In this document: piece after piece, positions 12,513-20,315 of the stretch
How positions within the stretch are numbered: the stretch's first letter is position 1
Layout: each line of letters starts with the position of its first letter
Source of the DNA: Actinopolymorpha singaporensis
GTDB lineage: Bacteria; Actinomycetota; Actinomycetes; Propionibacteriales; Actinopolymorphaceae
Assembly (NCBI RefSeq): GCF_900104745.1
Contig: NZ_LT629732.1
Span: 4,017,981-4,081,980 of the forward strand
Direction: 5' to 3'
Length of the DNA stretch: 64,000 nt
Notes under the pieces: generated by a model
The model's input: only the letters and a program-made list of their open reading frames with translations
The model's database searches: none
What the model was told of the DNA's origin: nothing
Program-made: the position numbers and the translations under genes

Positions 12513-12573
12513 CCGATCCTCCCTCTTCCGGACCACCTTCACCGTAAGCTCGTTCATCTCAGGAGTCCGCGCC

Positions 12574-13446
12574 ATGGCCCGTTATCCACACGCCGACTGG
12601 GATCCGCTCCCGGAGGCGAACACCCAGCCCCGCATCCGACCATGGGGAGCCGTTCTGCACACGGCAGTCTCCAACGCCAAGAACATCAAGAGTGTCTGGC
12701 TACGGTCGTCGATCGAGAGCCACTTCTACGTCGCCGAGGACGGCAACGTCCTGCAGTACGTCGACACCGAACGCGTCGCTCACTGTCAGTTGGACGGTAA
12801 CTATTTCGGTGGCGGCAGAGGACACATCAGCATCGAGACCTGGGACGGCGCCGGCCGGGTCTGGGACGGCAAGGACGTCCGCAAGGTCCCTCGATGGAAC
12901 GACCACCAGATCGCCGCGATGGCGAACCTGCTCGTCTGGTTGAGAGACACCCACGGCGTGCCCTTGGTGAAACTGCCTGAGATCTTCGGCCGCGGCATCG
13001 GCTGGCACGCGCAGTACACCAGTTCCAAGCCGCCACGGTTCAACCAACACCATGCGTGCCCCGCACCCGCACGGATCGCCCAGGTAGGAGACGTCATCTC
13101 CGCCGCCGTCGCCGGGGGACAGCAACCCGAGCCACCGCGCCCGCCGGGGTCGGCGGTGAGCCTCGCCGCCGTGACCAGGGCGGCGAAGCTGGACCCGAAG
13201 CGGCCGCAGGGTGCGGTCACGCCCGGAGCGGCGGACGACGTACGGCTCGTGGAGCGTGCGCTCGCCGCCGAGGGTCTGCTGTCGTCGCAGTACGCGAGTG
13301 ACGGTTCGTTCGGCACCCGCACCGTCGCCGCCTACGCGCGATGGCAGCGGCGCTGCGGCTACTCCGGAGCAGACGCGGACGGAGTTCCCGGATCGGAGAG
13401 CCTGAAGAAGCTGGGGGCCAAGCATGGATTTCGCGTCGTTGCCTGA
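12574..13446 (+). CDS. N-acetylmuramoyl-L-alanine amidase with C-terminal peptidoglycan-binding domain
   Basis: A 290-residue protein read from the ATG at 12574, which has an AGGAG ribosome site at 12561; the longer in-frame extension overlaps the upstream gene and was not used. Residues ~20-175 match the Ami_2/PGRP zinc amidase fold that cuts the lactyl-Ala bond of peptidoglycan. Candidate zinc ligands are His29 (GAVLHTAVS), His145 (GWHAQY) and Cys162 (HHACPAP), with Glu88 in HISIETW. Residues ~205-285 form a PG_binding_1 domain (YASDGSFGTRTVAAYARWQR). There is no signal peptide, so the enzyme would need a holin, cell lysis or a particle to reach the wall. It follows the giant-protein genes and overlaps a small membrane-protein gene. 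Confidence 0.85.
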   Translation: MARYPHADWDPLPEANTQPRIRPWGAVLHTAVSNAKNIKSVWLRSSIESHFYVAEDGNVLQYVDTERVAHCQLDGNYFGGGRGHISIETWDGAGRVWDGKDVRKVPRWNDHQIAAMANLLVWLRDTHGVPLVKLPEIFGRGIGWHAQYTSSKPPRFNQHHACPAPARIAQVGDVISAAVAGGQQPEPPRPPGSAVSLAAVTRAAKLDPKRPQGAVTPGAADDVRLVERALAAEGLLSSQYASDGSFGTRTVAAYARWQRRCGYSGADADGVPGSESLKKLGAKHGFRVVA

Positions 13447-13813
13447 ACGGTTGGAACTGCGGCGGGTGGGCCGGTTCGTCGACTCGACCCGGCTGGCTCG
13501 TGAGCCGCTGCTGACCCGGGCCGCGGTGGCCGGCTCGGTCACCGCCCTGGCGGCCCTCGCGAGTGTCAGAAGCGGAGCTGTCGGAACACGCGACCGTCGG
13601 GTCCTTGGCGTCGCCAGTGTGCTGGCGCCGGCCGTCGTCTGGGCCTGGGCTGTCACCTCGGCGCGCGCCCGGATCACGCCCGTCGACAGGCCGGCGGACC
13701 ACGCCGGCAACCGACTCGTTCCGGCGGGCCTGCGCCACGATGTCGAGGACACCGACGAACTCCTCGAGTCTGCGGATGTGTCGGTGACGCCCGCTGGTAC
13801 AGCCCCGAACTGA
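13424..13813 (+). CDS. Small two-helix membrane protein, holin-like by position
   Basis: A 129-residue product whose ATG lies 23 bases inside the amidase gene, preceded by a ctggggg ribosome-like stretch. Two hydrophobic segments are visible (residues ~30-50, AAVAGSVTALAALASV; and ~61-78, VLGVASVLAPAVVWAWAV), separated by a short basic loop. The C-terminal tail is polar and acidic. Small proteins with two transmembrane segments encoded beside a signal-less amidase are the usual arrangement of phage holins, but the sequence has no family signature. It could equally be an anchor or an immunity-type protein. Confidence 0.55.
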   Translation: MDFASLPERLELRRVGRFVDSTRLAREPLLTRAAVAGSVTALAALASVRSGAVGTRDRRVLGVASVLAPAVVWAWAVTSARARITPVDRPADHAGNRLVPAGLRHDVEDTDELLESADVSVTPAGTAPN

Positions 13814-13819
13814 ACCGAC

Positions 13820-13857
13820 GCCAGGTGGGTGGCGGCCCCGACCGCCACCCACCTGGC
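13820..13857. terminator. Strong hairpin terminator between convergent genes
   Basis: A perfect 16-bp inverted repeat (GCCAGGTGGGTGGCGG with its complement) around a 6-base loop lies between the holin-like gene and the convergent GH43 gene. There is no long T tract, as is common in high-GC actinomycetes. It probably ends transcription from both sides. Confidence 0.8.
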
Positions 13858-13931
13858 TCGCCTTCCCAACCGGCTCGCCTGGACTGACTGTCGCAGCGGA
13901 CGCTGCCACCTTGTCCGCCTGCGGCAGCCGC

Positions 13932-14915
13932 CTATTTCGTGACCGAGACCACGGGAGTGGCACCGTTCCACTTCAGGCGCGCGACATACATCGCACGATG
14001 GAACGACGGGGTGTTACGTACGCCGTGGAACACCACAACCTCGCCCTGCCTCCCCTCGGTGAGGAACGACGCGCCCCCCGGGCCGATGGCACTTCCCTTC
14101 AGGCTCCGGGTAGTCATCAGCGGCTCTGTTGCCTTCGTCCAGGGCCCTGCGAGTGAACTCGCCACGGCGTAAGCCGTGGTGTAGGTCTCGTTCCACCACT
14201 GCCCGTAGGAGTAGAACATGTAGTACCTGCTCTGGTGCCGCACCAGGAACGGTGCCTCGATGAGTCCACCTTCGACGTTGGGATCGTTCTGCATGGTCCG
14301 CACGGGCTCACCGATCAGCGTGGTGCCGTTGGCTGCGACCCGTTGCAGGTAAAGGTAGGTGGGTTGGCCGATGGCGTTGCCGTCGTTCTTGTAGGTGATG
14401 TAGCGGTCGCCGTCGGCGTCGACGAAGGTGGCGGCGTCGATGGCCCCGCCCTCCTCGGTCGGGCAGATCAGGGCGCTGTCGCCGACTGGTTCGAACGGGC
14501 CGCCGGGCGAGGTCGAGCGGGCAGCGCCGATGCACTGTCTGCCGGAGGCCGTGTGCCGTGCCGTGTAGTAGACGAGGTAGCTGCCGTCGTCGAGCACGGT
14601 CACGTCTGGCGCCCAGGTGAAACCCTCACTGGCCCAGGACCCGAGCGTGGGCAGGCCGTCCGCCGCGATCGTCCACGTCCCGTACAGGCCCTCCGCCGAA
14701 GCGACGGGCATGTTCCGGCCATCGGCGTTCGTGGAGTAGGCGTAATAGCGCTCCCCGGCTCGAAGCAGCGAGGGGTCCGGGAAGTCATGGTCGATGGCGA
14801 GATACGGCTGGGGTTGGGAGGGCGGTTGCCCTTGCGCTGGAGCGGCTGGGATCAACAGGGCGCTGGTGGCCCCGGCGAGGGCGACGGCAACGAGGATGTG
14901 GCGGAGACGCCGCAT
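13932..14915 (-). CDS. Secreted glycoside hydrolase family 43 enzyme
   Basis: A 327-residue protein with a classical Sec signal peptide (basic MRRLRH, hydrophobic core, likely cut after PAAPAQG). The rest fits the five-bladed GH43 propeller. Candidate catalytic residues are Asp47 in DHDFPDPSL (general base), Asp160 in GGAIDAATF (pKa modulator) and Glu220 in GLIEAPFL (general acid). GH43 members are mostly arabinanases, arabinofuranosidases and xylosidases; the exact substrate cannot be read here. The gene diverges from the ROK regulator at 15035, which is its likely controller. Confidence 0.85.
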   Translation of the reverse strand: MRRLRHILVAVALAGATSALLIPAAPAQGQPPSQPQPYLAIDHDFPDPSLLRAGERYYAYSTNADGRNMPVASAEGLYGTWTIAADGLPTLGSWASEGFTWAPDVTVLDDGSYLVYYTARHTASGRQCIGAARSTSPGGPFEPVGDSALICPTEEGGAIDAATFVDADGDRYITYKNDGNAIGQPTYLYLQRVAANGTTLIGEPVRTMQNDPNVEGGLIEAPFLVRHQSRYYMFYSYGQWWNETYTTAYAVASSLAGPWTKATEPLMTTRSLKGSAIGPGGASFLTEGRQGEVVVFHGVRNTPSFHRAMYVARLKWNGATPVVSVTK

Positions 14916-15005
14916 CGATGGCTCCTTTGTTCGACCCGCACCAGGCGAAGTGCCTGGACCGTACGCCGCACGCTAGAGTCACCGGCCGCGCATTTCAATG
15001 CCTCA

Positions 15006-15020
15006 GGAAATTAAGTTTCC
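15006..15020. promoter_or_regulatory. Candidate ROK operator in the GH43-ROK divergent promoter
   Basis: The 119-base gap between the divergent GH43 and ROK starts contains the perfect inverted repeat GGAAA-TTAAG-TTTCC at these positions. It is AT-rich against the local background and sits just before the ROK GTG start at 15035. It fits an autoregulatory operator also affecting GH43. The assignment is inferred from position and symmetry. Confidence 0.5.
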
Positions 15021-15034
15021 AGTATGCTCCCCTC

Positions 15035-16216
15035 GTGACGCAATCGAGGGCAGTCCCTGAAGACGCGGTGTTCGCTCGCCCTTCGGTGACCGAGGTCATG
15101 GCCACGCTTGTCAGGCATGGGCCGATGTCCCGCCTCGCCGTGGCGGAGCGCGCCGGCCTGACCTCGCCAAGTGTCACCAAGGCTGTGCGGCTACTGATGG
15201 ACGCGGGGTACCTGGCAGACGTGGCCGCGGAGGTTCGCGGCGAACCTGAGCCGACCAGGATGGGACGGCCAACCCATGTCCTCACGCTGCGGCCGGAGCG
15301 TGAACTGTTCGCGGGCGTCAACATCACCGGCGAGGCTGTGATCGGCACAGTGGTCGACCTCGGTGGAACCACGCGGGCCCACCGGCGAGTGCAATGCCGA
15401 TCGCACGACCCGCACGACGTGTTCGCGGTCGTACGCACGCTGATGGCGGCCATGTCTCGCAGCCTGGGTCGGCGAAGTCGGCGACTGCACACGATCTGTG
15501 TCGCGTTGTCCGGCGACGTGGACCGGGCGCGCGGTACCTCGCGGTACTCGCCGTTCCTCGACTGGCACGAGGTCGACGTGGCAGGCCCCGTCGAGCGGCT
15601 CACGGGTATCAGAACCATTCTGGACAACGATGTCCACGCTCTGACGGTCGCCGAGTTCTGGTCTGGTGCAGGACTGGGTGCGGAGTCGCTGGCGCTGGTG
15701 ACGGTCGGTAGCGGCGTCGGGTGCGGTCTCATGCTGGACGGCAAGATCGTTCGTGGTGCCTTCGACGTTGCCGGCGAACTCGGCCATGTCATCCTCGAGG
15801 CGGATGGACCAGACTGCCGGTGCGGGCGGCGCGGCTGCGTGGAGGCGTATGCGGCCGAGCACGCCATCAGCCGCCGAGTCAGCGCAGGCCTCAAGAGGGA
15901 GACGACCTTCGACGAGGCGGTTGCCCTGGCCACCGCGGGACGTCAGGAAGCTCGCGCGGCTTTCGTCGAGGCGGGCACCGCCCTTGGTCGCGGCATCGCC
16001 ACTCTGGCGAACATCACCGGACCGCAGCGAATTGTGGTCAGCCCGACCCGCGAAGCGGCGTTCGACCTCATGGCCGGCTCGCTCCGGCGCAGCTATGCCG
16101 CTTGCGCCTATGGGGCGGCCTCTCGAGCCCGGCTCGTGATCCGGCCGACCGGTGAGGACGACTGGTCACGTGGCGCCGCCGTCGCCGCGATCGAGGCAAG
16201 GTTCAGCCAACCTTGA
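15035..16216 (+). CDS. ROK-family transcriptional regulator
   Basis: A 393-residue protein starting at GTG 15035, the usual ROK-repressor length. The frame stays open upstream to 14918, but those residues do not look like family sequence. Residues ~12-65 form a winged helix-turn-helix (SRLAVAERAGLTSPSVTKAV). The ROK sugar-kinase-like fold follows, with the ELGHVIL loop and the zinc motif CRCGRRGCVEAYA. ROK repressors bind sugars or sugar phosphates and release DNA. The divergent GH43 gene and possibly the downstream DUF4855 gene are likely targets. It may also retain kinase activity, but the fused DNA-binding domain favours regulation. Confidence 0.85.
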   Translation: MTQSRAVPEDAVFARPSVTEVMATLVRHGPMSRLAVAERAGLTSPSVTKAVRLLMDAGYLADVAAEVRGEPEPTRMGRPTHVLTLRPERELFAGVNITGEAVIGTVVDLGGTTRAHRRVQCRSHDPHDVFAVVRTLMAAMSRSLGRRSRRLHTICVALSGDVDRARGTSRYSPFLDWHEVDVAGPVERLTGIRTILDNDVHALTVAEFWSGAGLGAESLALVTVGSGVGCGLMLDGKIVRGAFDVAGELGHVILEADGPDCRCGRRGCVEAYAAEHAISRRVSAGLKRETTFDEAVALATAGRQEARAAFVEAGTALGRGIATLANITGPQRIVVSPTREAAFDLMAGSLRRSYAACAYGAASRARLVIRPTGEDDWSRGAAVAAIEARFSQP

Positions 16217-16588
16217 CGTGGGTTCGTTCCTTTCCGGCGGAAGATTAATGCCGACCCATCCACCTTGATCACGAGGCTGCGCGGCCCCGGTCACGTGACC
16301 GCTCATCCGGGACCGGTGCTCTGCATTCGGCATGGCCACTCCGATGGCGCGTCTCTCCTGTACGAGTTTCCTCTCAAATTGGTACGCACCACGGCTTGCC
16401 GTCCGTCCCGGATCTCTGGCCGGAACGAGCCAAGGACTGGACGCAAACCCAAGAGGTTGTCTATACCAATCGGGGATGGCTCCAGGGGCCTGAAGTAGTG
16501 ACTCGTGACCGACCGGTGGTCCTGGCCCCACCGACTCTGCCAGGTGAGGGAGCTACCTGTCGGAGAACGACACAGCACGGAGGTGCAC
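16217..16588 (+). promoter_or_regulatory. Upstream region of the DUF4855 gene with a GntR/HutC-like palindrome
   Basis: This 372-base gap has no supportable gene and a lower GC content than its surroundings. At 16459-16466 it contains GTCTATAC within an imperfect inverted repeat (16456-16470, gttgtctataccaat), matching the GT-N-TA-N-AC core of HutC-type GntR operators. It lies 122 bases before the next start. No GntR gene is in the window, so a regulator elsewhere would be needed. The gene start itself has a CGGAGG ribosome site at 16578. Confidence 0.3.
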
Positions 16589-18304
16589 ATGCTCAGACGG
16601 AACTGGGCCGGCACGCGTCGGCGACCGTTGTGCCGCACGCTTCGGACGGCCTCGGTCCTGGCGGTGGTGATCGTGGCGCTCGCGGCCGGCGGCCAGAGCG
16701 TTCCCGCGGCTGCGGCGGCCCAACGACCGGAGCCGCGGAATCTCGCCGCCGGGCGCGGATACACGTGGTCGCAGGCACCCGATGCTGCCTACCCGGACTC
16801 CGGCATGGAACTCACAGACGGCCGGTACGGACGCCTGGACCGCAGTGACCAGGCGTGGGTAGGGCACACGCGCGGCAAGACCCGCGAGGTGGTGATAGAT
16901 CTCGGTGGCAGGAAGTCCGTGTCCAGGGTCACCGCCCACTTCATGCAGGACTGGCCGACCTCCTCGATACTTGTTCCGCTCACGGTGTCGATGTACGTGT
17001 CCAACGACGGTGCGTCGTGGGCGAAGCTCGGGGACAGGGCCACTCAGCTGCTCTGGGGTGACGGGCCGCCGCGGGACGAGACGTACTCGTGGGACGGTGC
17101 GGCCGACGGATTCCCTGACCACAACCTCAAGGGCACGATGGCGTACGCGCGGTTCGTCAAGGTGACGTTCTCCGTGCACACTCGCGCGTCCCAACTTCTG
17201 GACGAGGTTCAGGTCCTGGGCTTCGACGGTCGGACTGAACAGGCAGTGACTCCGCAGCCGGATCATCCGGCGTACCTCAAACCGGGCCCTGATACGGCCG
17301 GAATCAGCGACCTGGCCCTTCTCTACAACGGATATTACCCAGGCGGCAGAGGGGACTGGACCAAGGACCGGATCATCCCCTACCTCGAGTATGTCAACAC
17401 CTCCGGGAATCCGGAGGGCCGGCTTTTCGACGGAATCCTGTATCTGGGTCTCCGTTCACCGAATGGCCGCGACTTCGGGACTGGCGAAACCAAACTTCCC
17501 GACTGGAACTGGTACCTCGAGAAGACGTTCGCCACAGAAGGCGACCTGCAGCAACTGAACGAAGCTTCAAAGAAGGTCGCCGACGATCTGTCCAGGCCCG
17601 ACCTGAGGACCAAAGTTGTCCTGATGATCCCAAATCCCGGCGAGTTGCAGACCGACTTCGGTGATGTCGACGACGACGGCGTGTCCGAGAACGTCAATGA
17701 ATCCTCCGTCGGGAGGGAACAGGCCGTGGAGAATCGCGAGAAGATCGTACGGTGGTGGATAGATGCCCTCAGGAGTCGTTGGGCGAAGGCCGGCTACTCC
17801 CACCTGAAGTTGTCCGGGCTCTACTGGTTGGACGAGCAGGTCAGCACCAGCGCGTCCGGCCCCGAGACGCTGCGGCATGTCAGCGCGGCGGTCCATGACA
17901 ACGGTTTCAAACTCTTCTGGATCCCCCATTTCCTCGCCTACAAGAGCTACATGTGGTCCGACGTGGGCATAGATGCAGCCGCCTTTCAGCCGAACTACTT
18001 CTTCGAGGAGATGGATCCCCTGCGGATTGACGATGCCTCAGGGATCGCCAGGCGGTACGGAATGGGTGTGGAGGTCGAGTTCGACGAGCGGATGCTCACT
18101 GATGACGTCTTCCGCAATCGCTACATAACGTATCTGAATGGCGGAGTGGAACACGGCTACATGAGGAATGCGTTTCTTGCCTACTACCAGGGCAACGACG
18201 CTGTTCTCCAGGCTGCGAGGAGCGGTGACCCGCGACAGCGGATCCTCTATGACTGGCTCCACGACTTCGTCCGGGGCACCTACAAACCGCAGACGACCAA
18301 CTAG
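16589..18304 (+). CDS. Secreted DUF4855 domain protein with N-terminal discoidin-like domain
   Basis: A 571-residue protein starting at the ATG 16589 behind CGGAGG. The N-terminus is an Arg-rich signal sequence (RRNWAGTRRRPLCRTLRT, then a hydrophobic core ending near QSVPAAAAAQ). Residues ~45-210 look like an F5/8-type C (discoidin, CBM32-like) sugar-binding domain (MELTDGRYGR, RFVKVTFSV, LLDEVQVLGF). Residues ~225-565 match DUF4855, with YNGYYPGGRGDW, FDGILYLGLRSPNGRDF, LSGLYWLDEQ and FQPNYFFEE. The family is a presumed TIM-barrel glycosidase with no biochemical assignment I can state with certainty. A strong hairpin follows the stop codon. Confidence 0.8.
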   Translation: MLRRNWAGTRRRPLCRTLRTASVLAVVIVALAAGGQSVPAAAAAQRPEPRNLAAGRGYTWSQAPDAAYPDSGMELTDGRYGRLDRSDQAWVGHTRGKTREVVIDLGGRKSVSRVTAHFMQDWPTSSILVPLTVSMYVSNDGASWAKLGDRATQLLWGDGPPRDETYSWDGAADGFPDHNLKGTMAYARFVKVTFSVHTRASQLLDEVQVLGFDGRTEQAVTPQPDHPAYLKPGPDTAGISDLALLYNGYYPGGRGDWTKDRIIPYLEYVNTSGNPEGRLFDGILYLGLRSPNGRDFGTGETKLPDWNWYLEKTFATEGDLQQLNEASKKVADDLSRPDLRTKVVLMIPNPGELQTDFGDVDDDGVSENVNESSVGREQAVENREKIVRWWIDALRSRWAKAGYSHLKLSGLYWLDEQVSTSASGPETLRHVSAAVHDNGFKLFWIPHFLAYKSYMWSDVGIDAAAFQPNYFFEEMDPLRIDDASGIARRYGMGVEVEFDERMLTDDVFRNRYITYLNGGVEHGYMRNAFLAYYQGNDAVLQAARSGDPRQRILYDWLHDFVRGTYKPQTTN

Positions 18305-18338
18305 GGTGCAGGAAAAGACCAGCACCGGGACCCTCCGG

Positions 18339-18375
18339 CGCGTGGGCCCGGGACCAATGGTCCCGGGCCCACGCG
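18339..18375. terminator. 17-bp perfect hairpin terminator
   Basis: A perfect 17-bp stem (18339-18355 against 18359-18375, GC-rich, CGCGTGGGCCCGGGACC) with a 3-base AAT loop lies between the DUF4855 gene and the convergent permease operon. It probably terminates both transcripts. Confidence 0.85.
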
Positions 18376-18413
18376 AGTGCGTTGGACCAGGCGTCGCGGA
18401 ACTCCGGGGACTT

Positions 18414-18448
18414 CTCTCCTGATCGAGGGCGCCACGTGTCCTGGGTGC
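18414..18448. repeat. Direct repeat copy A flanking the LacI-centred cassette
   Basis: The sequence ctctcctgatcg, four extra bases, then cgccacgtgtcctgggtgc recurs in the same orientation at 28634-28664 without the four-base insert. Copy A lies just beyond the 3' end of the minus-strand ABC operon, and copy B overlaps the 3' end of the plus-strand operon. The two copies bracket the whole 10.2-kb divergon. Confidence 0.7.
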
Positions 18449-18461
18449 GCGCGGTTGGCCG

Positions 18462-19406
18462 CTACCGCGCACTCTGGGCGGCAACTGCTTGACCGCCGGC
18501 GACTGCACCACCGGCAACGCCTTCGACCAGGTACCGCTGCGCAAGCACGAACACGAAGACCACCGGCCCTGCGACAATGATGATGCCCGCCGAGATGAGC
18601 GGCCAGTTCTGGACGTTCTCGCCCAGGAAGGAGTAGAGGCCCCTGGTGACCGGCCAGAGGTCTTCGTCGGCGAGCATGACCAGGGGAAGGATCATGTTGT
18701 TCCATGCCGCAACGAATCCGAAGACGCCGAAGGCCGCCAACGCCGGCTTCATCTCGGGGATGATGATCGTCAGTATGAACCGGAAGTACCCGCAGCCGTC
18801 CATGGCCGCTGCCTCGTCACGTTCGCGAGGGATCGTCCTGATGTAGCCGACGAAGAAGAAGAAGCCCGCACCCACGAGGCTGTTCATCACGACGTACCCC
18901 ACCATCGAGTTGTACAAGCCGAGCGCTTGGGCCTCGATGAACAGCGGGATCAACCCGACAGGGAGGAAGCCGGAGAAGACGAAGAGTCCGTACAGGAGGT
19001 TGGTCCGCTTGAAGTATCCGCGTGCGATGGGGAAGGCGAGGAACACACCGAGGAGGATGCTGACAGCTGTCGGCACGCTCGCATAGACCAGGCTGTTGAC
19101 CAGTTGCCGGGCGAAATCCCCTTGCTGCCATGCGTCTGCGAAGTTGGTCGCCGTCCATGTCGACGGAGGGCCAGTCGGGTTACGCAGGAATTCCGTGTAG
19201 GGCTTGAATGCCTGGACCGTCAAGTAGACGAGCGGCAGCGCGAAGATCCCAGCGCTCACCAGGATGTACGCGCCATGGCGACCGAGAACCTGCAGAATGG
19301 AGCGTCCCGTACCGACCATCCTCGCCACGGTGCCCTGGTCGGTCCAAGGCGAAGCAGCCACTCCAGCCTGCCCTCGGTCCACGTCCTTGGTGATCTGGTT
19401 GCTCAC
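18462..19406 (-). CDS. Carbohydrate ABC transporter permease, MalG type
   Basis: A 314-residue inner-membrane protein with about six transmembrane helices. The cytoplasmic EAA loop reads EAAAMDGCGYFRFILTIIIP, the contact site for the ATPase. It pairs with the MalF-type permease whose gene overlaps it by four bases, and with the lipoprotein at 20316. No ATPase gene lies in the operon; actinomycete sugar importers commonly share a distant MsiK-type ATPase. It ends the LacI-controlled minus-strand operon. Confidence 0.9.
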   Translation of the reverse strand: MSNQITKDVDRGQAGVAASPWTDQGTVARMVGTGRSILQVLGRHGAYILVSAGIFALPLVYLTVQAFKPYTEFLRNPTGPPSTWTATNFADAWQQGDFARQLVNSLVYASVPTAVSILLGVFLAFPIARGYFKRTNLLYGLFVFSGFLPVGLIPLFIEAQALGLYNSMVGYVVMNSLVGAGFFFFVGYIRTIPRERDEAAAMDGCGYFRFILTIIIPEMKPALAAFGVFGFVAAWNNMILPLVMLADEDLWPVTRGLYSFLGENVQNWPLISAGIIIVAGPVVFVFVLAQRYLVEGVAGGAVAGGQAVAAQSAR

Positions 19407-20311
19407 AGGGTCACCTCACGGCGTCGCAGTGCAAGCAACACGCCACCACCGATCAGCAACGTCAGAAAGAACTGCACGATCGCGATCATCGAGCCGTACC
19501 CCAGTTGGCTACTCGTGCCGAAGGCCGAGGTGAACATGTAGACGCCGAGCGTCTTGGTGCCGAAGTTTCCTTCGGTCAGGACGAGCACGAGCGCGAACTC
19601 ACCAAGCGAAGCCATCGAGGTGAGGAAGACGCATACCGTCGTTGCCGGGGCGAGTAGCGGCCATGTGATGTGCCTGAAGGTGCGGAACCGTCCGGCTCCG
19701 TCCACGGAGGCGGCCTCGTACGACTCGCGGGGGATCGCCCTCAGGCCTGCGATGAAGATGATCATCCCATAGCCGCAACCCATCCAGATGGTGATTCCCA
19801 TGATGAGTAACAGCGAGATCTTGGCAGACCCGAGAAAAGCCGACTGTATGCCGAATGCGTTACGGAACAGCTCGCCCACGGGCCCCGACTCCGGGTCGAG
19901 GAGCAACGAGAACATCCCGCCCACGATCGGAACGCTCAAGATGCCGGGGAGGAAGATGATCGCTCGGTAGAAGGTGAACGACCGCCCGCGGCGCTGGAAT
20001 ATGAGCGCGAGGCCGAGTGACAGGGCAGTCTGGAAGACGGTGACGCCCACAGCGAATCTCACCGTCGTCCACACGGCGCCGGCGACGTTGGACAGGAGAC
20101 TGGTGGCCGCTGTCGCGTAGTTGCACAGGCCACAGACGTTCAGGGGGGTACCGGGAACCCCGGAGTACTGTGTGAACGAATAGAAGAAGGTCGCGATCGA
20201 CGGATAGAGCCCGAACATCGTCCATCCGATGGTGGGCACTGCGATACTCAGCCATGGTATCCATGCTCGCGTCCGCCTTGTCCCGAACGGGCAGGAGTTT
20301 GAGCTTGCCAT
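19403..20311 (-). CDS. Carbohydrate ABC transporter permease, MalF type
   Basis: A 302-residue membrane protein with about six helices (first: PWLSIAVPTIGWTMFGLYPS). The EAA loop is YEAASVDGAGRFRTFRHITW. I chose the ATG at 20311, four bases after the binding-protein stop; a longer frame upstream overlaps that gene and lacks family character. It forms the heterodimeric channel with the product of 18462-19406. Confidence 0.88.
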   Translation of the reverse strand: MASSNSCPFGTRRTRAWIPWLSIAVPTIGWTMFGLYPSIATFFYSFTQYSGVPGTPLNVCGLCNYATAATSLLSNVAGAVWTTVRFAVGVTVFQTALSLGLALIFQRRGRSFTFYRAIIFLPGILSVPIVGGMFSLLLDPESGPVGELFRNAFGIQSAFLGSAKISLLLIMGITIWMGCGYGMIIFIAGLRAIPRESYEAASVDGAGRFRTFRHITWPLLAPATTVCVFLTSMASLGEFALVLVLTEGNFGTKTLGVYMFTSAFGTSSQLGYGSMIAIVQFFLTLLIGGGVLLALRRREVTL

Positions 20312-20315
20312 CCGA

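Noticed and set aside
18489-19541. 350-residue plus-strand frame opposite the MalG/MalF permeases
   Set aside because: Highly charged, no motif, and antisense to permeases with intact EAA loops.
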